From an uncultured Fretibacterium sp. (GTDB lineage: Bacteria > Synergistota > Synergistia > Synergistales > Aminobacteriaceae): a stretch of DNA of 12,884 nucleotides. Below are positions 7,301 through 12,678 of the stretch, piece after piece. Positions within the stretch are counted from its first letter, which is position 1, and every line of letters begins with the position of its first letter. A program made the translations under genes and the position numbers. The stretch lies in assembly GCA_937899395.1 (NCBI GenBank), contig CALBPU010000116.1, forward strand, positions 1-12,884, read 5' to 3'. The notes below the pieces were generated by a model, which had not been told where the DNA came from, made no database searches, and saw only the letters and a program-made list of their open reading frames with translations.

Positions 7301-7666
7301 CCGATGAATACTAAGAAAAAGCCAAGTGGCAGAAAAATTCCCTATATTATGAGGGGGATTGATGAGAGAGAGTATCGTTATTCCTGTAGGGGGTATATGA
7401 AAAATAATTCCTCGGAAGTTTCAGGGGGAGTTTTAGAAAGTTTTATACAGAATCGGCAGGGTTGGCTGGAGAGATTCGTTCGGCTTATGACTCAGGGAGT
7501 CGGGTTGGAGAAAAATGGCATGGCTGGTTCTGTGTGGTTCGTTTGGTTTGAGAGGGAATCGGTTGGAAGTCGGATATTCGGATTTTCAAAACCGCGCCCC
7601 CCGTTTTTCGCGTTTTTGGCTCGTCCGCCACCCCAGGTTTGGGGAAAGCGGCAATGGGAAAATTAA
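4376..7666 (+). CDS. Large primase-like replication protein with three tandem AEP-like units
   Basis: This open frame of 1096 codons most likely encodes the element's replication primase. The middle unit (about 370-530) has the archaeo-eukaryotic primase motifs: F-L-D415-I-D417, S-G-N-G-L-H459-V-K-W, and D498 followed by R-V-L-R-V-P-G-T-K-N. The first unit (about 60-235) aligns throughout but has D104-L-N106 and Ala151 in place of the His, while keeping L-R-V-P-G-T-F-N. The third (about 605-720) aligns at N-G-K-L-I661-A-V-W and L-S-R-W-Q-R-T-Q but has lost all catalytic residues. Lys/Ser-rich linkers join the units. A helical C-terminal region (about 785-945) follows, with a possible helix-turn-helix near S-E-R-T-W-Y-R-H-R. 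From about codon 985 to the end the codons (AGG, GGG, GAG, TGG) differ from the rest and look untranslated; a slippery site at 7225-7231 offers a stop at 7314. No helicase motif is seen. ATG 4376 follows the previous gene by 1 nt; ATG 4391 is an alternative start. Confidence 0.85.
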   Translation: MDFIGMDFITFIEKFHEWHDSKASYVFLKEKILGKVGRTGKKNNFYWLETNDLYLESVRSAIDADKDYWISAAEVSEKIKDKDGKPVLREKWVTSMPCHFLILDLNVAVEAENLNLDFNLSGEQMTELVLEHCRQRGLPEPIIWGDHEELALVWSLETPYFKSDENYHADSRGNFVLDEFKFNSDWDDVQNLLCEDFKYLGANPKKKHALTMLRVPGTFNTSANVPVRVLHDAEKTTVEKIKSGLSDVREKIERPNLDDKINEFYGDHQEFLKFCDECDETDGTDAKIKKSAPKPKIKKSNSADSKAKKEQEKAKRQAEIREFVARQKNFLDQVYQDVLEIHPASDKYVCLSFKSEKESWRQNFVKAKDLSRELLHLWFAPDFYEKNIYVSQAEFLSDSSRKEDNVASLSLSFLDIDGKFAAEQKDLTPEEWANLVLEECRSKKIPLPGIIVFSGNGLHVKWLYKEAVTREKLTRWAKLQRRLWKIFESFGADAQAKDAARVLRVPGTKNCKPETVDRDVRVVYSNPERYDFEEFSKIIFKVPGYGDVSEEPEFEKIEKSAPKSELKSKNSPSCLKNETANKNKFVKKSHASSRSIAEFNEPELNGIGRIYCNYAVLSAEKISGADLKEKAEKIKAHCSDYWNGLGFQIPNAVMSLNGKLIAVWKYSDYLPGIALSRWQRTQEVINYHFKDWGARDNSEYQDYSALLPISEFTDGEAEVLKINAEYKFDDLANRVLRYSQLEVREYKKQRAAEKAKAKAERDIKNLAPFKIAPKKRTGSFAGQAARRYADIVKLIELRTDSHGEVPQGHRELSVFWALVCAAQAGLISNYKEFDALRWELTCKNGLYFRIETHAALFETLRNKFIRHEELYKAKTETLIEELGITIEEQAELEVLRYFPKKEKKPKKIPLRILKPWEDEGKSERTWYRHRQKARETLALESAENEESKNENLTVLSVKMRIIILKVFLEIFAAQTPMNTKKKPSGRKIPYIMRGIDEREYRYSCRGYMKNNSSEVSGGVLESFIQNRQGWLERFVRLMTQGVGLEKNGMAGSVWFVWFERESVGSRIFGFSKPRPPFFAFLARPPPQVWGKRQWEN
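7225..7231 (+). other. Candidate -1 slippery heptamer in the primase gene
   Basis: The zero-frame codons here are GAA AAT TTA, giving the X_XXY_YYZ heptamer A_AAT_TTA. A -1 slip would read AAC GGT TCT onward and stop at TAA 7312-7314, adding a polar 27-residue tail. The -1 frame is closed by TGA at 7222-7224, so a switch can occur only at or after this point. I see no clear downstream stimulatory hairpin, so an ordinary one-base indel is equally possible. Confidence 0.3.
7352..7497 (+). repeat. Five AGGG motifs at about 35-nt spacing
   Basis: AGGGGG occurs at 7352, 7388 and 7423, and AGGG at 7458 and 7494, with spacings of 36, 35, 35 and 36 nt. The sequences between them are only weakly alike. 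The last lies in the small dyad GACTC-AGG-GAGTC (7489-7501). The stretch is inside the doubtful 3' end of the primase frame. It may be a degenerate iteron-like array or a coincidence in purine-rich DNA. Confidence 0.3.
7625..7651 (+). promoter_or_regulatory. G/C-rich hairpin upstream of the MmeI-like gene
   Basis: CCGC (7625-7628) pairs with GCGG (7648-7651), and CCCCA (7631-7635) pairs with TGGGG (7640-7644) around a GGTT tetraloop; the interior mismatch is CA against AAA. It ends 19 nt before the ribosome-binding site of the restriction-modification gene. It could stall transcription or affect access to that site. There is no T-run after it, so it is not a normal intrinsic terminator. Confidence 0.45.
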
Positions 7667-7686
7667 ACCGAAAGGAGGTTGTTGAA

Positions 7687-10449
7687 ATGAAAGGTGAGAA
7701 TTTGAAAAGTTTTATTGAACGCTGGAAAAATCGCGGCGATGAAAAAAGCGAGACTCAAACGTTCTGGATTGAATTTCTCCGTGAAGTTTGCGGAGTTGAT
7801 AATCCGACCGAATTGATTAAGTTTGAAAAGCGCGTTGAGCTTGCTCATAAGAGTTTCATTGATGGTTATGTTCCGTCAACGAGGACAATTATCGAGCAGA
7901 AGAGTTTTGACGTTAATCTCGATAAAGCCGCAAAACAGTCTGACGGTTCGTTGATGACACCGTTTGAACAGGCTAAGAGATATTCTGACTGGCTGCCCGA
8001 TTCTGAACGCGCACGGTGGATTATTACGTGTAATTTTCAGGAGTTTCACGTTCACGACATGGAACGCCCGAAAGCCGAACCCGAAATTATCAGGCTCGAA
8101 AATCTTGAACGTGAATGGCGCAAGTTTTTATTTATCGCCGACCCGAAAGCCGCGACACCGAAAGAAATCCGCGAGGAAGAAATTTCGGTCAAGGCAGGAG
8201 AATTAGTCGGGAAACTTTATGACGCGCTCAAAAAACGTTATAAAAATCCCGACAGCAAAGATTCTTTGAGAAGCCTCAATATTCTCTGCGTCAGGATCGT
8301 TTTCATGCTTTACGCTGAAGACTCTGAATTATTCTCGAAAAATCAGTTCCATGATTTTCTGAAAAAGCAGAGCAATCCGCGCCGGGCATTGATGGACTTG
8401 TTTGAAGTTCTGGCGCAGGAAGTTGAAAAGCGCGACCCGTATCTCGATGAGGACTTGAAAAATTTCCCGTACGTCAACGGCGGTTTATTCGAGGAAAAAA
8501 ATATCGAAATTCCCCAGCTTGATGGCGAACCTCTCGAAATTATTTTGCGCGAAATGTCCGAGGGGTTTGATTGGAGCAGTATCAGCCCCACGATTTTCGG
8601 CGCAGTTTTTGAATCGACTTTGAACCCCGAAACGCGGCGTTTTGGGGGCATGCATTACACGAGCATAGAAAATATCCATAAGGTTATTAAGCCGTTGTTC
8701 TTGGGCGATTTAGAGGCCGAATTTGAGGGATTTTTTAATATGCCCGTGGGTAGCGCGAGGACGCGAAAATTAAATGCGTTTCAGAAAAAATTAAGTTCTC
8801 TGAAATTTCTTGACCCGGCTTGCGGTTCGGGAAATTTTCTGACGGAAACTTATTTGTCGTTGCGGAGGCTTGAAAATCAGGTTTTGCTTGAACTCACGAA
8901 ACAGCAGATTAATTTCGCTACGGGAGATTTTTCGCCGATTCAGGTAAAAATTTCGCAGTTTTTCGGAATTGAAATTAACGATTTTGCCGTAGCCGTCGCC
9001 AAGACCGCGTTATGGATTGCGGAAGCCCAGATGTGGAACGAAACGAAAAGAATCGTCCAGAATATTGATGAATTTTTGCCGTTAAAGTCGTTCAACAACA
9101 TCGTTGAAGCTAACGCGCTGACGCTTGACTGGGCAACGCTCGTGAAGCCCGGAGAACTGAATTTCATTATGGGCAATCCGCCTTTCGTGGGCGCGTCAAT
9201 GATGAACTCGGAGCAAAAATCCGAAGCAGTTGCGGTTTTCGGAAAAGTTCCGCGCGCTAATTCGATTGATTATGTCGGGGCGTGGTATCACAAAACCGCG
9301 AAATTTATTGACGGTACTGACATTCGTGCCGCGTTCGTTTCGACAAATTCAATCACTCAGGGCGAACAGGTCGCGCCGTTATGGAAAAAATTATTTTCGG
9401 ATTTCAAAATTCATTTTGATTTCGCGTGGCGGACTTTCAAGTGGAACAGCGAAGCCGCTGAAAAAGCCCACGTCCATGTGGTCATAATCGGATTCAGCCA
9501 GGCTGATTCGCCTGAGAAAAAAATTTTTGACGGTGAAAAAATCATCGAAGCGAAAAATATTAACGCCTACCTCGTTGACGCTCCGAACGTTTTAATCATG
9601 CCACGCGGCAAGCCTTTATGCGATGTTCCGATTTTGACGAAAGGCAATCAGCCCTCAGACGGCGGAAATTTGATTTTGTCTCAGGACGAACGCGATGGAC
9701 TCATTAAAAACGATCCGAAAATCGCGTGCTGCGTCCGGCGTTATATCGGGGCGAAAGATTTTATCCGCAATGATGAAGTCCGTTATTGTCTGTGGCTCAA
9801 AGATATTGCGCCGAGCGTTTACGCCCATAACCGCGAAATTATGCGGCGGCTTGAAGAAGTCAGAAAAATGAGGGCGGCAAGCACGGCAAAACCGACCCGG
9901 GCGGCGGCTGAAACTCCGTATAAATTTTTCTCGACGCCCCAGCCTGACGCGCCATGCCTTTGCATTCCGCGAGTTTCGTCCGAACGGCGTAAATATATTC
10001 CGATAGCTTTTCTCCGTGAAAATGAAATTGCCGGAGATTCGCTTTCAATCGTTCACGGCGCGGATTTATATCACTTCGGCGTTTTAACTTCGGGCGTTCA
10101 CATGGCTTGGGTCAGGACGATAGCCGGGCGCTTAAAAAGTGATTATCGTTATTCAGGCGATACGGTCTATAACAATTTTCCGTGGCCGGCTTTAGGACAC
10201 GGTGTCCAGAAGTTGAAATCGAAAATCGAAATGACCGCGAAAAAAATTCTCGAAGCCCGAGAAAAATTCCCGGATTCGTCGCTTGCAGATTTATACGACC
10301 CGTTGACGATGCCCGAAGAGTTATTGAAAGCCCACCGTGAAAATGACGCGGCGGTCTGCGAGGCTTACGGATTTTCAAAGGACATCAGCGAAGAAGAAAT
10401 CGTGAGCGCGTTAATGAATCTTTACGAAAAAATTTCAAAGGAGGAGTGA
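7687..10449 (+). CDS. MmeI-like (Type IIL) fused restriction endonuclease-methyltransferase
   Basis: This 920-residue single-chain restriction-modification enzyme is almost the length of MmeI (919). The family cuts about 20 nt from its site and protects the host by adenine methylation of one strand; no partner subunit is needed. The N-terminal nuclease motif is D59 then E70-Q-K72. A helical spacer follows. The methyltransferase has motif I L-D376-P-A-C-G-S-G-N-F and motif IV N497-P-P-F. Target recognition then follows, with I-P-R-V-S-S-E-R-R-K-Y near 760-770 and Y-N-N-F-P-W-P near 828-834, and a C-terminal helical tail. ATG 7687 is chosen because AAAGGAGG (7671-7678) lies 8 nt upstream; a TTG at 7639 would add 16 residues across that site and the hairpin. 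All catalytic residues are present, so both activities look intact. DNA specificity cannot be read from the sequence. A copy of its 3' end lies 590 nt downstream. Confidence 0.93.
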   Translation: MKGENLKSFIERWKNRGDEKSETQTFWIEFLREVCGVDNPTELIKFEKRVELAHKSFIDGYVPSTRTIIEQKSFDVNLDKAAKQSDGSLMTPFEQAKRYSDWLPDSERARWIITCNFQEFHVHDMERPKAEPEIIRLENLEREWRKFLFIADPKAATPKEIREEEISVKAGELVGKLYDALKKRYKNPDSKDSLRSLNILCVRIVFMLYAEDSELFSKNQFHDFLKKQSNPRRALMDLFEVLAQEVEKRDPYLDEDLKNFPYVNGGLFEEKNIEIPQLDGEPLEIILREMSEGFDWSSISPTIFGAVFESTLNPETRRFGGMHYTSIENIHKVIKPLFLGDLEAEFEGFFNMPVGSARTRKLNAFQKKLSSLKFLDPACGSGNFLTETYLSLRRLENQVLLELTKQQINFATGDFSPIQVKISQFFGIEINDFAVAVAKTALWIAEAQMWNETKRIVQNIDEFLPLKSFNNIVEANALTLDWATLVKPGELNFIMGNPPFVGASMMNSEQKSEAVAVFGKVPRANSIDYVGAWYHKTAKFIDGTDIRAAFVSTNSITQGEQVAPLWKKLFSDFKIHFDFAWRTFKWNSEAAEKAHVHVVIIGFSQADSPEKKIFDGEKIIEAKNINAYLVDAPNVLIMPRGKPLCDVPILTKGNQPSDGGNLILSQDERDGLIKNDPKIACCVRRYIGAKDFIRNDEVRYCLWLKDIAPSVYAHNREIMRRLEEVRKMRAASTAKPTRAAAETPYKFFSTPQPDAPCLCIPRVSSERRKYIPIAFLRENEIAGDSLSIVHGADLYHFGVLTSGVHMAWVRTIAGRLKSDYRYSGDTVYNNFPWPALGHGVQKLKSKIEMTAKKILEAREKFPDSSLADLYDPLTMPEELLKAHRENDAAVCEAYGFSKDISEEEIVSALMNLYEKISKEE

Positions 10450-10553
10450 ATAAGAAAAAGGTTCAAAAATTTTAATTCGGTGAGTGCATGAAAAAGGCAT
10501 GAAAAAAATTCAGCTCTGAAGCGTTTTTCGATCAGAGATTGTTGATGTTATGC
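10390..10553 (+). repeat. Direct repeat copy 1: methylase 3' end plus flank
   Basis: Bases 10390-10439 are identical over 50 nt to 10980-11029. Similarity then continues through non-coding DNA: a shared TTCAAAAATTTTAATTC (10462-10478), a stem-loop CTCTGA/TCAGAG (10514-10519, 10532-10537), and ATTGTT...GTTATGC after it. Copy 1 has an extra stretch of about 28 nt before the stem-loop. This copy contains the functional end of the MmeI-like gene. Confidence 0.9.
10514..10537 (+). other. Stem-loop after the MmeI-like gene (copy 1)
   Basis: CTCTGA and TCAGAG form a 6-bp stem, with a possible inner CG/CG pairing and a T-rich loop. It lies 65 nt after the stop codon and is preserved in the second copy at 11078-11101 despite loop changes. 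It may act in transcript ending or stability. ATTGTT rather than a T-run follows, so intrinsic termination would be weak. Confidence 0.45.
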
Positions 10554-10605
10554 GAATTTTCTGTCTTTTAACGGCAGTGATAGACGGTAAAAAAAAATTT
10601 CCCCT

Positions 10606-10633
10606 TTGACATTCAAAGAGAAAATCTTATAAT
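10606..10633 (+). promoter_or_regulatory. Consensus sigma-70 promoter for a small RNA
   Basis: A perfect TTGACA (10606-10611) and a perfect TATAAT (10628-10633) are spaced by 16 nt. The predicted start is near 10640. No open frame of useful size with a ribosome-binding site follows, but strong RNA structure begins about 10 nt later. Confidence 0.7.
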
Positions 10634-10639
10634 TTACGT

Positions 10640-10756
10640 TAATAAAATAATCAATAAGCGAGAGAAAGTATATCACTTTTTGAAGCTTATTGATTTAGCG
10701 TAACGGGATCTAACCTGTGGCGGAGCAAGCGCAGCGACGTGAAGATCAGCTTTTTT
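10640..10756 (+). ncRNA. Predicted structured small RNA of about 115 nt
   Basis: After a consensus promoter, the first element is a long hairpin. A 10-bp stem ATCAATAAGC/GCTTATTGAT (10650-10659, 10685-10694) is followed by a purine-rich 3x3 internal loop (GAG/GAA). Then comes a 7-bp stem AGAAAGT/ACTTTTT with one G-U, and a 5-nt loop. A second structured half is closed by GATCT/AGATC (10707-10711, 10743-10747) with a G+C-rich interior, and is followed by T6 at 10751-10756, consistent with intrinsic termination. I match it to no known family (6S, tmRNA, riboswitch and tracrRNA patterns were considered). It sits between the two copies of the methylase 3' end. A plasmid copy-control or regulatory antisense-type RNA is conceivable; the role is unknown. 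Confidence 0.55.
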
Positions 10757-10973
10757 ACGGTGTTGAGCCCCAAAAAATTTTTTTTGATATGTTTTTGTAA
10801 TTTTTTGCCGGTTGCGATGTTCAGGGATGTTGGGCGTAAAGTTCTTCAAGAATCTTAATTAAAAATTCAGCTGAGGATTTTTGAATTATTTCGTTAAATG
10901 CGTGAATTTTATATTGAATTGTCGGCGTGCTGGATTTCTCAGTGCTTATTGCTTTATGGCTTTGATAAAAAAT
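10757..10973. other. No gene seen; spacer before methylase remnant
   Basis: This stretch has A/T runs just after the small RNA (A6 then T8 near 10772-10785), a perfect 8-bp palindrome TCAGCTGA near 10867, and no open frame with a ribosome-binding site. From about 10944 the DNA may be a heavily changed continuation of the methylase repeat, but similarity is not convincing until about 10974. Confidence 0.4.
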
Positions 10974-11036
10974 ATTTCTGAAGAAGAAATCGTGAGCGCG
11001 TTAATGAATCTTTACGAAAAAATTTCAAAAGAGTAA
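10974..11036 (+). pseudogene. 3' remnant of an MmeI-like gene
   Basis: Twenty codons and a stop reproduce the end of the intact enzyme: I-S-E-E-E-I-V-S-A-L-M-N-L-Y-E-K-I-S-K-E then TAA. The intact gene has one more Glu before TGA. The frame runs back only to a stop at 10872-10874, and upstream of 10974 the residues no longer match, so the rest of the gene is absent. It could be what is left of a tandem paralogue or of a segmental duplication. Confidence 0.8.
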
Positions 11037-11117
11037 TGAGGAAGGAAAGATTCAAAAATTTTAATTCAGTGATTTATCTCTGAAGCGGTTTTCGATCAGA
11101 GATTGTTAGTGTTATGC
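10980..11117 (+). repeat. Direct repeat copy 2: methylase 3' end plus flank
   Basis: This is the second copy of the 10390-10553 repeat, 590 nt downstream. It has the identical 50 nt, then the TTCAAAAATTTTAATTC block at 11051-11067 and the CTCTGA/TCAGAG stem-loop at 11078-11101 with one extra G in the loop region. It is shorter than copy 1 by the 28-nt stretch before the stem-loop. Similarity fades after about 11117. Confidence 0.88.
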
Positions 11118-11159
11118 AAACTTTTCAGTTGCTCTGAAAACGTGAAATTTTTTTGATGA

Positions 11160-11593
11160 CAAAAAACAAACCGATTCCAAAATAATTTTTTCATTATTTA
11201 TGCCTATCCTTAAAAGAGCGTTTTAATCAATATAACTCATTAACCTTAATAATTTATTTATAAAAACATTATAAAAGTTAAAAGTTTATTAAATATAAAA
11301 AATTTTTAACTATAAATTAAAAATAATTACGACTTATTTTATTAAATAAATAATTTATAAAAAATTTTTCTCATAAAAACATTATTTATGTTGAAATTCA
11401 AAAGAAATCTTTGACTGAAAATACGCATAAAATCACATATTTAAGAAATTTGATTTGAAAAATATTTGAAGCAATAGTATTTTTATGTAAAACATAAATA
11501 TTTAATTATTATAAAAAGTCTTTTACTTTATATTAAATTATTTTTTAACATTAAAACTTAATTGAAAATTTATTATAAAATTAAATTTATTTA
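11160..11593. other. Extremely A+T-rich tract upstream of parA with short repeats
   Basis: By eye this stretch is about 85% or more A+T, far above the coding DNA, with no gene. It contains a 13-bp direct repeat ATAAAAACATTAT (11260-11272, 11373-11385) and a 14-bp direct repeat TATAAAAAATTTTT (11294-11307, 11356-11369) in opposite order, plus many short A and T tracts. Its place immediately before the partition operon fits a centromere-like site bound by the small partition protein, an easily melted origin, or both. No classical DnaA-box cluster was seen. Confidence 0.5.
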
Positions 11594-11621
11594 TAGACAT
11601 AACTAAGTTTTGATGTATAAT
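11594..11621 (+). promoter_or_regulatory. Promoter of the partition operon
   Basis: TAGACA (11594-11599) and TATAAT (11616-11621) are spaced by 16 nt. The predicted start, near 11628, would leave an untranslated leader of only about 14 nt before the ParA ATG, including AAGGAG at 11629-11634. Small ribbon-helix-helix partners usually repress such operons from sites overlapping the promoter; this is family knowledge, not seen here. Confidence 0.55.
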
Positions 11622-11641
11622 AAATTAAAAGGAGTTACATA

Positions 11642-12397
11642 ATGAAAGTAATATGCGTAATAAATAAAAAAGGCGGAGTCGCTAAAACAACTACTTCGCT
11701 TGCTCTCGGGGCAGGACTCAGGGAGAAAGGTTATTCCGTTCTCTTCATAGATATGGACAGCCAGTGCAATTTATCAATGTGTGCCGGAGCTGATACTGAG
11801 GGAAAAAGCCTTTTAGGTGTCCTGACGGAGCAAATAAAAATCGATGAAGCGATTCAGAAGACTTCTATGGGAGATGTAGTTCCTGCCGAGCTTGCTCTTG
11901 CCGGAGCTGACAGCGTAATAACTGAAACGGGAAAGGAATATCGAATGAAAGAAGCCCTTGCTTCTGTAAAAAAACGGTATGACTTTGTGATTATTGACAC
12001 GCCCCCGTCGCTTGGAGTTCTTGCGATTAACGCGATGACGGCGGCTGATTGGCTGATTATTCCCGTGCAAGCCGATATGTTTTCACGGGACGGACTCTTA
12101 CAGCTTGACCGAGCAATCCGCAAGGACAGGCAATACTGCAATCCGTCTTTGAAAATCGCGGGGATACTGCTGACAAGGTATTCCGAAAGGAACGTTCTGA
12201 GCCGCAATTTGAAAGAAGTTTTTGACGAGCTGGCTGAACAGATGGGAACGCTTGTTTTCAAGAGCGCAATCAGGGAAGCCATAGCGGTCAAAGAAGCTCA
12301 GGTAATGCACAAGAGCATTTTTGAATACGCTCCCAAATCAAAATCCGCTGATGACTATATGAATTTTATCGAAGAATTTTTGGAGGTAATCAAGTGA
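11642..12397 (+). CDS. parA: ParA-family partition ATPase
   Basis: This 251-residue ATPase distributes plasmid copies at cell division by forming dynamic patterns on the nucleoid, stimulated by its DNA-bound partner. It has the deviant Walker A K10-G-G-V-A-K15-T-T, with the signature Lys early in the loop. Motif A' is D37-M-D-S-Q, and Walker B is I-I-D119-T-P-P-S-L-G. The switch region P-V-Q-A-D-M-F-S-R-D-G-L and the late A-I-R-E-A-I-A-V-K-E-A-Q segment are those of ParA/Soj proteins. There is no N-terminal helix-turn-helix domain. Together with a ribbon-helix-helix partner, this makes it a type Ib system rather than a ParB-dependent one. ATG 11642 lies 7 nt after AAGGAG. The TGA stop overlaps the start of the next gene by 4 nt. 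Confidence 0.95.
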   Translation: MKVICVINKKGGVAKTTTSLALGAGLREKGYSVLFIDMDSQCNLSMCAGADTEGKSLLGVLTEQIKIDEAIQKTSMGDVVPAELALAGADSVITETGKEYRMKEALASVKKRYDFVIIDTPPSLGVLAINAMTAADWLIIPVQADMFSRDGLLQLDRAIRKDRQYCNPSLKIAGILLTRYSERNVLSRNLKEVFDELAEQMGTLVFKSAIREAIAVKEAQVMHKSIFEYAPKSKSADDYMNFIEEFLEVIK

Positions 12398-12675
12398 AAG
12401 ACTTCAAATCTGCGTTAGGCAACGAAAAATCATTTGACGGGATAGACATATCCCAAACGTACGCCGAGAGGAACGATAGGAACGATGAAGAAAAGAAAAG
12501 GGTTTCTTTGTATCTTCCTGCGTCGCTTTATGACAAGGTTTCGATGTATTCTTCGCTGTCCAGAATTAACATCAACCAAATGATTATCAATATTCTCGAA
12601 GAAAACGTTACAACTGAAAAATTGCAGAAAGCCCTTGCTCGTATGCAGGAAGACGTAAAAGCGTACATATCTTAA
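12394..12675 (+). CDS. Ribbon-helix-helix partition partner (ParG-like)
   Basis: This 93-residue protein starts at GTG 12394, 7 nt after GGAGG (12382-12386), overlapping the parA stop by 4 nt, so the two are translationally coupled. Residues 1-34 are charged and probably flexible. Residues 36-41 (R-V-S-L-Y-L) form the likely DNA-contacting strand, and 43-55 and 59-69 the two helices of a ribbon-helix-helix fold. A further charged helix spans 72-90. In type Ib systems a protein of this size and build binds the centromere, represses the operon and stimulates ParA through its flexible N-terminus; this gene fits that role by fold and position. Sequence identity to any named member is not claimed. 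Its stop is only 3 bp from the end of the converging recombinase gene. Confidence 0.82.
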   Translation: MKDFKSALGNEKSFDGIDISQTYAERNDRNDEEKKRVSLYLPASLYDKVSMYSSLSRININQMIINILEENVTTEKLQKALARMQEDVKAYIS

Positions 12676-12678
12676 TTT

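Noticed and set aside
7352..7497. CRISPR array suggested by 35-nt periodicity
   Set aside because: Only four to six bases repeat; there is no conserved repeat of CRISPR length and no cas genes are in the window.
7639..7686. TTG 7639 as start of the MmeI-like protein
   Set aside because: The 16 extra codons cover the hairpin and the AAAGGAGG site, whereas ATG 7687 has ideal spacing and gives a length almost equal to MmeI.
7687..10449. PglX-type methylase of a BREX system
   Set aside because: The protein has its own nuclease motif and MmeI-like length, and no other BREX genes lie nearby.
10640..10756. Retron, tracrRNA or 6S RNA
   Set aside because: No reverse transcriptase or Cas9-type gene is present, and the hairpin pattern lacks the long central-bubble rod of 6S RNA. 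It was left as an unassigned small RNA.
10944..10973. Extension of the methylase remnant upstream of 10974
   Set aside because: A faint match (GCTTA then T-rich DNA) is present but needs several gaps, so it is not distinguishable from chance.
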